Assembly: GCA_045616505.1 (NCBI GenBank)
Contig: JAZLGV010000066.1
Location: forward strand, 1 to 27,837
Direction: 5' to 3'
Length of the DNA: 27,837 nucleotides
From: JAKSUT01 sp045616505
GTDB taxonomy: Bacteria > Cyanobacteriota > Vampirovibrionia > Gastranaerophilales > Gastranaerophilaceae
Positions 1 to 8,900 of this stretch are shown in pieces; the first letter of the stretch is position 1; every line of letters begins with the position of its first letter. The translations under genes and the position numbers were made by a program. Under the pieces are notes generated by a model. It did not search any database. It was given only the letters and a program-made list of their open reading frames with translations, and was not told the DNA's origin.

Positions 1-1
1 A

Positions 2-1072
2 ATTGAAAAAAGTTTCTTCGGCAAAACGAAAAAAGGCGAACGCACACAACTTTATACAATAACTAATAAAAATGGTGCAAAAGTTTCTTTATCAACATTT
101 GGTGCAACGATAACTTCAATAAAAGTTCCTGATAAAAACGGAAAAATGGTAGATGTTTTGCAAGGGTATGATTCCGTAGAAGGTTATGACGGTACTCCTG
201 TTGGTCATTCCGGAGGAACAATCGGACCTTGTGCAAATAAAATTGCAGATGGTAAATTTTCTATTGCTGGAAAAGAGTATCAATTAGAATGTAATAAAGA
301 CAAGGGAAAAAGTCATTGTCACGGAGCTGGTGCTGGATTCGATATAATAAACTGGGATTCAGAAATAGTTGAAAACGGTATAAAATTTACTTATACAAAA
401 CCAGATATGGAGGGTGGATATCCTGGAAATGTCAAAACTTCAGTAACTTATACTTTTGATAATAACAACAAGTTGAATGTAAAATACGAAGCAACAACAG
501 ATAAAGATACTGTGTTAAATTTAACAAATCATGCATATTTCAACCTTGATGGTGCTGAAAATGCAGAAGAAAATAGTGTATTAGACCATAAAGTTCAACT
601 TCCAAATTCTACAAAATATACTCAAAATAATGAAATAGCAATTCCAACTGGAGAAATAAAATCAGTAAAAGGTACTCCTTTTGATTTTTCAGAAATGCAA
701 AGAGTTGGTGATAGAATTTCTGAAGATTTTGATCAACTAAAAATCGGTGCAGGTTATGACCAAAACTATTGTATTGACGGTTACAATGGTAAAGATTTAA
801 TAAAAGCGGCAACTGTTGTTTCTGATAAAACAGGTATAAAAATGGATGTTTCGACAAATTTACCTGGTTTTCAATTCTATACAAGTAACCACTTAGGAAA
901 ACCAACTCAGCCTTTGGGTAAAGACGGAAAACGTTATGAAAAACGTTCAGGTTTGTGTGTAGAACCTCAATTCTATCCAAATGCAATAAATACATTTGAT
1001 GAAAAACCAATTTTAAAAGTAGGACAAAAATACGATAGAACTATTGTATATGAATTTGGCATAGATAAATAA
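2..1072 (+). CDS. galM: Aldose 1-epimerase (mutarotase), 5' end cut by window edge
   Basis: Interconverts alpha and beta anomers of aldoses such as galactose and glucose, in the cytoplasm unless the missing N-terminus carries a signal. The reading frame is open from base 2, and the 48 residues before the first in-window ATG (146) already look like the family N-terminus (FGAT, VPDKNGK), so 146 is not the start. Visible motifs are HCHGAGAGFD (a variant of the usual HGG..GFD substrate loop), NLTNHAYFNLDG with the catalytic His, GFQFYTSN, and CVEPQFYPNAIN with the catalytic Glu near the C-terminus. About 356 residues are present, close to full length. The next gene starts 39 bp downstream on the same strand, so co-transcription is possible. 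The family call is firm; substrate specificity cannot be read. Confidence 0.93.
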   Translation: MEKSFFGKTKKGERTQLYTITNKNGAKVSLSTFGATITSIKVPDKNGKMVDVLQGYDSVEGYDGTPVGHSGGTIGPCANKIADGKFSIAGKEYQLECNKDKGKSHCHGAGAGFDIINWDSEIVENGIKFTYTKPDMEGGYPGNVKTSVTYTFDNNNKLNVKYEATTDKDTVLNLTNHAYFNLDGAENAEENSVLDHKVQLPNSTKYTQNNEIAIPTGEIKSVKGTPFDFSEMQRVGDRISEDFDQLKIGAGYDQNYCIDGYNGKDLIKAATVVSDKTGIKMDVSTNLPGFQFYTSNHLGKPTQPLGKDGKRYEKRSGLCVEPQFYPNAINTFDEKPILKVGQKYDRTIVYEFGIDK

Positions 1073-1111
1073 TAAATAGTTTACTTTAAAAGTTTATGCT
1101 AATATTTTAAT

Positions 1112-2062
1112 ATGGATATATTAAAATATAAAAATGCGAATTGGAGCCTTTCTGGTATTGTGAAAAATCAAGCAACAATATTTAGTTTGTTGCAGAATTT
1201 GCAAAACTGTAATATAAGAGTAGATAATCTTTCTGTGTACGGTTCTGTTTTGCCTACTGCATGGAGTAAAAACGTATTTATTTTAAATGATATTCCGTTA
1301 GAGAAATATAAATTATCGATTTTTAATTTATTGTATCAATATATCTCGTTAGATATTTGTCCGATTTTAAAATTTGATGATTACAAAATTGATAAAAAAG
1401 ATTTTTCTGATTCGATTTGCAATGATTTGTTAAATTTTGCAGGTACGCATAATTCAAAGGTGATAATATCAAATGATGATTTACTTGATTATGTGAAATC
1501 AAAATATCCAAGATTGAAGTGTATTGCTTCTGAAAAAAAATCAATCATTGAAGGTGATAAAATAAACTGTTTATCATATTATGACAAATTATTAGAAAAG
1601 TATGACGAAGTTATTTTAAGTCCAAATTATGTTATAAATGCTGATTTGAAAGAATTAAAAGGATATGAAAAAGTTTCTAGCTTTCATGTCGTAGTGGATA
1701 ATAATTGTATAAAAAATTGTTCAAATTTGAAAAATTTTGATAAGTGTAATTTTGATTTTGAGAAAAATTGTGTAAAAAATAATTCTCAAATTTGTTTTGC
1801 TAATTGTTCAAAAAGAAATAAAAAATTATCTTCTCTTTTAGGTAAAACTCTTTTGTTGAGTGATGAAAAAATAAGAGAGTTGCTCGATTTGGGTATAAAC
1901 AATTTTATGTTGCAAGATAAAATTGCAAATCCAATTATTTTTGAAGAGAAATTATTTAGTTATGTATTTGAACCAGTAGGTTATTCTCAATATTTTAGAT
2001 GTTTAGTAACGAAAAAGTGTGAGTGTGAAAATGAAAGAAATGGAAAATGTAATCAAATATAA
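1112..2062 (+). CDS. Cysteine-rich U32-like protein, tandem paralogue 1
   Basis: 316 aa, function unknown. It aligns end to end with the next gene: both begin near KYKNA(N/D)W and share KYPxxKCIAS, a LxxKYxxxxxxP segment, a CxxxC pair, an (I/F)C, a late GI..(M/K)LQ segment and VFE(P/S)VG. Four cysteines are shared (here C137, C199, C203, C228). One upstream Cys plus a downstream cluster recalls the [4Fe-4S] site of U32-family proteins such as UbiU/UbiV; this is inference from the pattern. This copy carries 15 cysteines against 5 in its partner, including a C-terminal CEC...C tail. No Shine-Dalgarno is evident before ATG 1112, so initiation may be weak or leaderless. No signal peptide or membrane segment is seen. 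The gene overlaps the next by about 30 bp. Confidence 0.72.
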   Translation: MDILKYKNANWSLSGIVKNQATIFSLLQNLQNCNIRVDNLSVYGSVLPTAWSKNVFILNDIPLEKYKLSIFNLLYQYISLDICPILKFDDYKIDKKDFSDSICNDLLNFAGTHNSKVIISNDDLLDYVKSKYPRLKCIASEKKSIIEGDKINCLSYYDKLLEKYDEVILSPNYVINADLKELKGYEKVSSFHVVVDNNCIKNCSNLKNFDKCNFDFEKNCVKNNSQICFANCSKRNKKLSSLLGKTLLLSDEKIRELLDLGINNFMLQDKIANPIIFEEKLFSYVFEPVGYSQYFRCLVTKKCECENERNGKCNQI

Positions 2063-3002
2063 AAACGCAGATTGGACATTGCCATTATTGTTTTCGTACG
2101 ATGCTTATATAATTGCAATGTCAAAATTAGCGAAAGAGTTAAAAATAAAAAATCCGATATCTTTTGCTTATGGAATGATACCGTCAAAATGGACAGGTGG
2201 TAGAATTTCAAAATTTAGAACACAAGATAAAAAAGCTATAGAAAAGCATTTAAAAAGAATTATTGAAGCAGGAATTACTCCACTTTTTACTTTTTCTAAA
2301 TATTTTATAGAGAAAGACGATTTGAATGATGAATTTTCAAATTGGTTACTAGATTTTGGATATGAACATAATTGTCAATTTATTATTTCAAGTGATTTAT
2401 TGTACAATCATATAAAAAATAAATATCCAAATGCGAAATGTATTGCATCGGTTTTAAAATTTGTATTTGAGTTAGAAAATGTTTTAAAAATCGGCGAAAC
2501 TGAATATTATAACAGTTTAATGGATAAATATGAAAGAATAGTTTTTCGCCCAGAGTATAGTCGAAAAAAATTGCTAAAACATTTGAATGAAATAAAAGAT
2601 TTGTCAAAAGTAGAAGTTTTAATAAATCAAGTTTGTATTAATAATTGCCAAGAAGCAATTAAAGAACATACTTCAATTCCAGTATCTGATTATGAAAGAA
2701 CTAAGGCTCCTTTACTTTTTTGTCCGTTTGAATCATATCGTAATAAGTACGGTTTAGAAAAAGCCTTTTTAGTAGGCAATTGTTATGAAAAATCCGAAGT
2801 AGATGCGATGGTTGAAAATGGAATTACTCATTTGAAATTGCAAGGAAGAAATTATCATAAAGAATCAATTTTTGGCGTAATAGGCGGGCATGTTTTTGAG
2901 TCAGTTGGAAATTATTCAGAAATTTCTTCATATTTATTAGATATAATAAATAATGATAAAAAAATATTAAAAGATTTAATTATTACCCCACGAAATGATT
3001 AA
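2031..3002 (+). CDS. U32-like TIM-barrel-type protein, tandem paralogue 2
   Basis: About 323 aa and paralogous to the preceding gene. It keeps the cleaner version of the shared pattern: C137 in KCIAS, C202 and C206 in VCINNC, C231 in FCPFE, plus C251. The block VLINQVCINNC...FCP...GITHLKLQGR resembles U32 peptidase-like proteins, which hold an Fe-S cluster and act in rRNA, tRNA or ubiquinone hydroxylation. That assignment is inferred, and the substrate is unknown. A GTG at 2019 would extend the frame, but ATG 2031 or 2040 is preferred: 2040 lines up with the start of the paralogue, while 2031 places the first shared Cys at the same residue number. The start lies inside the upstream gene, which implies translational coupling. 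Nothing suggests export. Confidence 0.72.
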   Translation: MKEMENVIKYKNADWTLPLLFSYDAYIIAMSKLAKELKIKNPISFAYGMIPSKWTGGRISKFRTQDKKAIEKHLKRIIEAGITPLFTFSKYFIEKDDLNDEFSNWLLDFGYEHNCQFIISSDLLYNHIKNKYPNAKCIASVLKFVFELENVLKIGETEYYNSLMDKYERIVFRPEYSRKKLLKHLNEIKDLSKVEVLINQVCINNCQEAIKEHTSIPVSDYERTKAPLLFCPFESYRNKYGLEKAFLVGNCYEKSEVDAMVENGITHLKLQGRNYHKESIFGVIGGHVFESVGNYSEISSYLLDIINNDKKILKDLIITPRND

Positions 3003-3051
3003 TTGGTGTATAATAATAAAAAAGAAAAAATTGTTGAATAGGGAGGCCGAA

Positions 3052-3249
3052 ATGTTTTATTTGTATCTCAAAGATGAAAAAATGATGTCAAAAAATTTGG
3101 TTGGCGAATATAAAGAAGTTGATGATGCTTTTGATAAAATTGATGCTTTGTTAGAAAAAGATGAAAATACAAAGTATGTTTTGGAAGAATCTACTGGTGG
3201 TTTTAACAGTTATGGTGAGATGTTAACCATGGTAGTTACTGAAAATTAA
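3052..3249 (+). CDS. Small acidic hypothetical protein (65 aa)
   Basis: Unrecognised. The frame stays open back to 2995, but ATG 3052 is the real start because a strong Shine-Dalgarno (GGGAGG, 3041-3046) sits six bases before it. The protein is soluble and acidic, rich in Asp, Glu and Lys, with an early MFYLYLKDEKMM segment, a helical-looking middle (VDDAFDKIDALLEKDEN) and a short GGFNSYGEM segment. It has no Cys, signal or membrane helix. It lies 49 bp after the U32-like pair and may belong to that transcript. A TATAAT at 3009-3014 is a possible own -10, but no convincing -35 accompanies it. No hairpin terminator follows. The coding call rests mainly on the excellent ribosome-binding site. 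Confidence 0.72.
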   Translation: MFYLYLKDEKMMSKNLVGEYKEVDDAFDKIDALLEKDENTKYVLEESTGGFNSYGEMLTMVVTEN

Positions 3250-3282
3250 TAAATTTTTTAAATATAAAGTTTTGTAAAAAAA

Positions 3283-3297
3283 GTGTAAATTTTACAC
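3283..3297. promoter_or_regulatory. Perfect inverted repeat, candidate operator
   Basis: GTGTAAA-T-TTTACAC is a perfect 7-bp inverted repeat with a one-base centre, lying 22 bp upstream of the -35 of the downstream gene. A further direct copy of GTGTAAA covers the -10 region at 3341-3347, and a one-mismatch copy (GTGTAGA) lies exactly 10 bp before that at 3331-3337. Repeats spaced by one helical turn around a promoter suggest a repressor or activator site. The regulator is not identifiable. Confidence 0.45.
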
Positions 3298-3318
3298 AAA
3301 CGTAAGCAAAAAAAAATC

Positions 3319-3347
3319 TTGACATGTTTTGTGTAGATGTGTGTAAA
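3319..3347 (+). promoter_or_regulatory. Sigma-70-type promoter of the ROK-like gene
   Basis: TTGACA (3319-3324) is a perfect -35. After 17 bp comes TGTAAA (3342-3347, four of six -10 bases). The start would fall near 3354, followed by AGAGGA (3359-3364), which serves ATG 3376. The weak -10 overlapped by a repeated GTGTAAA motif fits a regulated promoter. Confidence 0.6.
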
Positions 3348-3375
3348 GTAATAGTTCAAGAGGAATATAAATTAA

Positions 3376-4896
3376 ATGAACGTAAATAGTATCAATACAA
3401 CCCCATATTTTAAAGCCCCAATGCAAAACAAAAATAATAATAATCCGAATTTCGGACATAAAATTATTATGGATATAGGTGCAAGTAATCCAAAAGGTTC
3501 AATGAAACTTTTGGCACTAAAAGACAATGGCGAAGAATTGTTTAAAATAAAAGGCTTTGTAAACAATACAGTTAAAGGTTTTAATGGAAATGAAGACTTT
3601 TTAAATAAAATTATGGGTATTGTAAAAGATGCTCAAACAAAAATTTTAGATGGTGTTGCAAAAAAAGATTTCAAATTAAAAGGTAAAGATAAATTATTGT
3701 CAGGTTTAGCAATTTTCGTTCCTGGTACAACTTGTGCAATCGGTGGAATGGAAAGAATTGCGTTTATTCCAAATTTACGTGACAGACAAAATAATTCATT
3801 AGATAATATTGAATTTGATAAATTCAAAAAAGATATTATAAACGGTAAAAAAGATCCAAACGGTGTTAAAGCTACAAAAGATTTCAAATTATGTGTAACT
3901 AAAGACTTGGGCGGTTGTGGTCTTGCTCTTGCAAGATTGTTGGCTGAAAAAGGTGATTTGAATGAAGGTGATTACATCATGGGTGTAATGACTGGTGGCG
4001 GTTTTGGTAGCGTTGATATCAAAGTTAAAGATTCAAAAGTTGAATTTGAAACTTCTGAAAGTAGTAGTTATTTAACAGGAAACTTTGAAGCTTATAATTT
4101 TATCGCAAAAGAATTGAAACAAGTTGCAAATAGTGATGATCCAAAAACTGAACTTGCAAAATTTATTGCAAATAACAACGAAGCTATTGAAAGTGATGTT
4201 TCAGTTTTAGGTAAATTGGGTCGTCAAGGTGTAAGCGTTAAGAGCCATATTAAGACATACTTCAACGCATTAGGCTTGCATGAATTAGGCAAAGTTGCTC
4301 TTCAAGCTGGTGATGCAAGAATTGTTGAAGACAATTATATGGTTTTAAACAAAAAGAAAGATAAAGATGTTATTGAAGAAATCAGTAAACATAGTGAATT
4401 TGTAAAAGAGCCTGATGACGATCCTGAAAAAATAAGATTTAAATTATCTGAAAAAGTTGTTTCAGAAGATAAAATGCGAGAAGCTAGAAACCAAGCGGTA
4501 AACAGTTATGCAAATTCAGTTTCATTGATTACTATCAATAAGATTAATGATTGTGTAAATAAAGTTATTTTAGCAGGTCCTTTTGCGCACGGTGTAAATA
4601 GATATATTTCTGAACATCCTCAAGATTTTAACGGTGCAACAGATTTGCCTTCATTAATCAAACAAAAAATTGAAAGAAATGTTGATGAAAAACATGTAGA
4701 TTTGCCAACTACTAAAAAATTGATGAATTTATATCACTTGAATATCATTTGTGATCCAGAATTAAACTTCGATGATAATACATTTGCAGGTGATTTGTTG
4801 TTAGGTAAAAAATTATCATTTGTTCCTAACAGAGGTAGCTGGTTCAGTGTTCCACTAGATGCATTGACAGAAGGTAAACCAGCAAAAACAAAATAA
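3376..4896 (+). CDS. ROK/hexokinase-like sugar-kinase-fold protein with Asn-rich N-terminal tag
   Basis: 506 aa. Residues 30-50 (DIGASN then GSMKLLAL) resemble the first phosphate-binding strand pair of the actin/hexokinase/ROK ATPase fold. VPGTTCAIGG (115-124) resembles the substrate-side loop, VTKDLGGCG around D177 the catalytic-Asp region, TGGGFGS (206-212) the second phosphate loop, and VILAGPFAHGV (near 397-407) the adenosine-binding segment. A sugar kinase such as glucokinase is the likely role, by inference. It is longer than usual ROK proteins (about 300 aa), with a lysine-rich insertion near 140-170. Residues 1-29 are an Asn-rich, non-hydrophobic leader ending NFGHK, similar to the leader of the metalloprotease at 10292-11164. 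The gene is monocistronic, with its own promoter and a bidirectional terminator. Confidence 0.72.
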   Translation: MNVNSINTTPYFKAPMQNKNNNNPNFGHKIIMDIGASNPKGSMKLLALKDNGEELFKIKGFVNNTVKGFNGNEDFLNKIMGIVKDAQTKILDGVAKKDFKLKGKDKLLSGLAIFVPGTTCAIGGMERIAFIPNLRDRQNNSLDNIEFDKFKKDIINGKKDPNGVKATKDFKLCVTKDLGGCGLALARLLAEKGDLNEGDYIMGVMTGGGFGSVDIKVKDSKVEFETSESSSYLTGNFEAYNFIAKELKQVANSDDPKTELAKFIANNNEAIESDVSVLGKLGRQGVSVKSHIKTYFNALGLHELGKVALQAGDARIVEDNYMVLNKKKDKDVIEEISKHSEFVKEPDDDPEKIRFKLSEKVVSEDKMREARNQAVNSYANSVSLITINKINDCVNKVILAGPFAHGVNRYISEHPQDFNGATDLPSLIKQKIERNVDEKHVDLPTTKKLMNLYHLNIICDPELNFDDNTFAGDLLLGKKLSFVPNRGSWFSVPLDALTEGKPAKTK

Positions 4897-4914
4897 TTCA
4901 AATTATTAAATAAT

Positions 4915-4950
4915 AAAAAAGAGTTGATAAGTTATATCGACTCTTTTTTT
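4915..4950. terminator. Bidirectional intrinsic terminator between convergent genes
   Basis: A 9-bp stem (GAGTTGATA / TATCGACTC, one G-U pair) with a 5-base loop occupies 4921-4943. It is flanked by an A-run at 4915-4920 and a T-run at 4944-4950, so it can stop transcription from the kinase-like gene (+) and from tatC (-). The T-run overlaps the tatC stop codon. Confidence 0.88.
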
Positions 4951-5677
4951 ATATTATTTTTGCAAGCAAAAGTCCTAATTCAAAAAGTAAATATGTTGGA
5001 ATAGCGAGCATTACTTGACTTGCAATATCAGGCGGAGTGAGTAATGCTGATAAAATTAATATAATAACAATAACATAAGGACGTAAATTTTGAATTGTTT
5101 TAAGTTCTACTAAACCTAATTTTATTAGTACAATTATTGCAAGTGGAAATTGAAACATAAGTCCAAAAGCAAGTATAAGACCTGCTGCTAAATTTATGAA
5201 ATTACTAATACCGATTGTTTGTTCAAGTTGGGCATTTGAAAATGAAAATGAAAATTTCATTATCAAAGGTAAAATTAAAAATATGCAGCAAGCCACTCCT
5301 AGTAAAAATAATATACTTGAACTTAGTATTAAAAAAGTTAAAAATTTCTTTTCGTTTTGGTATAGTGCAGGAAGAACAAATTTTTTTACTTCTTTTACAA
5401 TGATTGGAAAACAAAGAATAAAAGAAATAACAATCCCTGTTTTTAACTGAACTATAAAGACTTCCATTGGTGAAAAATAATGGAATTTTGCGGTAGCATT
5501 TGGAAGAGAATTAGTCATTAAAAAATTAATAAGTTTTGGTGCAAGATAAAATCCGATTGGAGAAAGTGCAACAATAGGAAAAATGCAATTTAATAGCATT
5601 TTTCTTAAATCTTCAAGATGTTCTAAAAATGTTTGCTCTTTTCCTGTTTCAGAATTTTCGTTAGTCATTTTGAGCAT
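4949..5677 (-). CDS. tatC: Sec-independent (Tat) translocase subunit TatC
   Basis: Core membrane receptor of the twin-arginine pathway, which exports folded proteins bearing RR signal peptides. 242 aa, the usual family length, with six hydrophobic segments. The N-terminal FLEHLEDLRK is the conserved cytoplasmic TatC motif, and the periplasmic FSPMEVFIVQLKTG is also typical. ATG 5677 (MLKM...) and ATG 5668 (MTNEN...) are both possible. Either start overlaps the 3' end of tatA, by 17 or 8 nt, so the two genes are translationally coupled. No clear twin-arginine substrate is encoded in this window. Confidence 0.95.
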   Translation of the reverse strand: MLKMTNENSETGKEQTFLEHLEDLRKMLLNCIFPIVALSPIGFYLAPKLINFLMTNSLPNATAKFHYFSPMEVFIVQLKTGIVISFILCFPIIVKEVKKFVLPALYQNEKKFLTFLILSSSILFLLGVACCIFLILPLIMKFSFSFSNAQLEQTIGISNFINLAAGLILAFGLMFQFPLAIIVLIKLGLVELKTIQNLRPYVIVIILILSALLTPPDIASQVMLAIPTYLLFELGLLLAKII

Positions 5678-5864
5678 CTTTTTCTGCTATTTTTTCTGCA
5701 TCTTCTGCTAAACCTTCGGCTTCTTTTTTCAAGGTTTCTTTAGCTTTTTTGAATTCATAACTTGCTTTTCCAAGTGCTTTTGCAAGTTCAGGAATTCTTT
5801 TTGAACCGAATAAAAGAAGTATAACAACTAATATTAAAAATATTTCAGTAAATCCTATTGACAT
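5661..5864 (-). CDS. tatA: Twin-arginine translocase pore subunit TatA/E
   Basis: 67 aa: one N-terminal transmembrane helix (IFLILVVILLLFG), then the family hinge and amphipathic helix (FGSKRIPELAKALGKASYEF), then a charged Lys/Glu/Ala tail. It oligomerises with TatC to form the transport path. A strong GGAGG (5869-5873) precedes ATG 5864. With no tatB in sight this is probably the minimal TatA-TatC arrangement, in which TatA also does the TatB job; a tatB elsewhere in the genome cannot be excluded. The tatA-tatC unit lies between two terminators and so is an isolated two-gene operon. Confidence 0.95.
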   Translation of the reverse strand: MSIGFTEIFLILVVILLLFGSKRIPELAKALGKASYEFKKAKETLKKEAEGLAEDAEKIAEKDAQND

Positions 5865-5936
5865 GGTGCCTCCGGTTAATTTTTATATCTAATTACTTAT
5901 ACAATATACAAAATTTGAAAAAAAATCAAATATACT

Positions 5937-5976
5937 AAAAGGCACTTCTTACAATTTTGTAAGAAGTGCCTTTTTT
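5937..5976. terminator. Strong bidirectional intrinsic terminator
   Basis: A perfect 13-bp stem (GGCACTTCTTACA and its complement, 5941-5970, 4-base loop) is flanked by AAAA on the left and TTTTTT on the right. On the minus strand it lies 12 bp beyond the stop of the helicase-nuclease gene and insulates it from tatA. Confidence 0.92.
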
Positions 5977-5988
5977 GAAAAATAAATT

Positions 5989-8900
5989 TTAGATTACATC
6001 AAGTTTGCATAATTGTTTATATTCACAAAAATCACAATTTTTACATTCTTTATTTGGTAAGAAATTCAAGCTTTTTATTTTTTCAAAAGTTTCTGTTATA
6101 AGTTTTGAGATGTAATCCATATCGTCATTATCAAGAACTTTTACTTTAGTTTTATTTTCTTCAACATAAATGATACCAACTTTTGAAACTTTGTTTCCTG
6201 TTAATTTTTCAAAAGCGTATTTGTAGAAACATAATTGGTTAAAGTAATTTTCTTTTTTTCCGCCTATTGTGATTTGAGTTTCAGAAACAGAAGTTCCTGT
6301 TTTATAGTCATATAATTCATAAGTTCCGTCTGTATTTTTTTCTATTCTATCAATTTTTCCATTAATTGTTGAACCTTCTATTTCTATATCTTTAAATTCA
6401 TATTCGATTTCAACAACTCTATCGCAAGGAATTTGAGCAAATGTTAATGGATAATATTCTGAGAAAATCTTTTCGCCCTGTTTTAAGAATTTTTCTTTTT
6501 CTTCAGGAGTAGTAAAAGTTGCGACTTCAATTTTTGAACAGAATTTCTCTTTTATTTTTTCTTTTGTAGGATAAGTTCCGTTGTTTTCTCTTGCTTCAAT
6601 AATTGCATTTTCTAATAATTCGTGAATTATTGTACCAAAATTTGCTCTATCCCAATTTGCTTCTTCTACATCAATATCTAAAACTTTTAGGTAGAAAAAT
6701 TTTCTAGGACAAGAAATATAATCGTTTAAACGGCTTGGTGAAAGCGAAATTTTTTCAACTTTTTCTTCAATATCGTTTTTAAAAGCTTTTTGATTATCAA
6801 AAACTGCTCTTGATATATTTCTTACAAATTCTTTTGTAAATTCTTCTTCGTCACAAGGAATTTGAATGTTTTCTATATTCTCATCATTTAAATCTTGAAG
6901 GAATTTGGTAACTTGTTGAGCTTTTCCATCATCCATATCTGCAAAAGATATGGTAAGAGCGTGTTTTGCTCTCGTAATACCTACGAAAAGTAGTCTTAAA
7001 AGTTCGCTATCTTTTTTGATTTGAGCTTCTTCTTTTTCTAATACAGGTTCTGTAATTAATTTATATTCCCCGTTTCTTCTGAAAGATTCCCAACGTTTTT
7101 CAATTAAGTTTGGAAGATATACATGTTCAAATTCTCTACCTTTTGAACCATGATAAGTTGTTAATTGAACTGCATTTTGAACATATTTTGCTTTATCAAT
7201 ACAAATTTCAATTTCATTTTCTATGCTTAAATCTAAATATTCAATGAAGCCAGCCAAACTGTTTGAAGATATTGTTTTTTCGCAGTCATTAGCTTCTGCA
7301 ATCATTTTTTTGATACCCATTATGTTTTCCATTCTGTTTTCACCAAGTCTGTAAAAACATTCAAGAATACCTGTTCTATTGATAAGTTCAACTATGAAAT
7401 TTCTTAGTCCGTTTGTAGTGGCATAATTTTGTAAATGTTTGAATGTGTTTAAAAAATTATTTATTTTTTCAGCATCTTTCCAATCAGAAAGTTGTTCCAT
7501 TATGGAAATGAAATCATTTGGTTCTTTTTTGTTTGCTTTTAAATATTCTTTTGTTTTTCTTATTCTGTTATAGTCTTCCAAATTGATTTTAAAAGGTTCT
7601 GCAAGTAGTAAACCAAATAATTTTTCGCTAGATGTTGCACGATTGTGTAGTGCTTTCAAATAGAAGTAAATTAAAAGTGAAGAGCGAATTGAGAATATAC
7701 TTTTACCGTTATCAATTTGAAAAGGTATATTTTTTCCTTTTAATAATTCTGAAAATGTTTCAAGTTCTTCTCTTTTTTTAGTAATAATTGCTATTTCTGA
7801 TAAATCTTTTTTGCCATCTTTTGTTGGGCAATCATCAGATTCTACAAGATTTTTTATTTCCTCAACAATGTAGTTTAATTCTTGTAAAGTTTCTCCAAAT
7901 TGAATACGTTTTACTTTTTTATCTTTTTTTATGATATTTTCGTTTTTAGCTGTTAGTTTTTTGTTTATATCTCGTTCTACAAATTTTGGATTGTTTTCTA
8001 ATCTGCTTTGGTCTTGAGTTACAACGTTATAACTGAAATCAAGTATTGATTGAGTTGAACGATTATTTTCTCGTAAGCAGATAACATTTGTGTCTGGATA
8101 TTTGATTAAGAAGTTTTCTAGGTTGTCTGTGTTTGCACCTTGAAAACCGTAGATAATTTGGTCATCATCACCTACAACAAAAATGTTTTTTTCATTGTTT
8201 TCATCAAGTAAATTGAAAATAATACTGTTTTGTAAATCGTTAGTATCTTGATATTCATCAACTAAGAAATATGAATATTTGTTAGATACTTCTTTTAAAA
8301 ATGCTTTGTCATCGTCAAATTTGTTTAAAACAAAATTTATCATATCTGAAAAATCTATTACATTTTGTTCTAACATTTTTTGAGAATAAAGTTCGTATAA
8401 TGTCCAAAGTTCTTTTGCTTTTTCGATGTTTTTTTCTATTTTTTCTTTTTCATCGTTTCTAGTTTTTAAACCTTTTGTTTTTCCTTTTTGTTCTATTTCA
8501 AAAATTTCACTTTCTAATATTGCCAATTTGGGTTTTAATTCTGGATTTGTATCAATACAAGAAAGGTATTCTTCTTTTGAAAGTCTTTTTGATTTTATTT
8601 TTTCAACGTGGTTTATAAAATCTTTAGTATAGAAGTATTTGCCACCTCTTTCAGAAACAAATGCCTTTAATTCGGTTTCATCAATACATTCTTTCATAAT
8701 GTTGATTTTTTCTGTATCTGTAATAAGTCTTACATTAGAAGCCATTTCAAATTCACTTGGGTGTTCTTTGATTACATCGTTACAAAAAGAGTGATATGTA
8801 TAAACGTCAACACTAGATGCGACAACACCCATTTTTTTGATAAGTCTTTGTCGCATTTCGTTTGCTGCAGCATCAGAGAATGTTAAACAAAGTATTGAAG

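Noticed and set aside
609..1010. Minus-strand ORF of 133 aa within galM
   Set aside because: It lies wholly within a well-supported conserved gene, has a low-complexity Leu/Phe/Tyr-rich translation and no ribosome-binding site; a shadow frame.
2995..3051. 19-residue N-terminal extension of the 65-aa protein
   Set aside because: It would include the Shine-Dalgarno GGGAGG as coding sequence; the ATG right after it is the better start.
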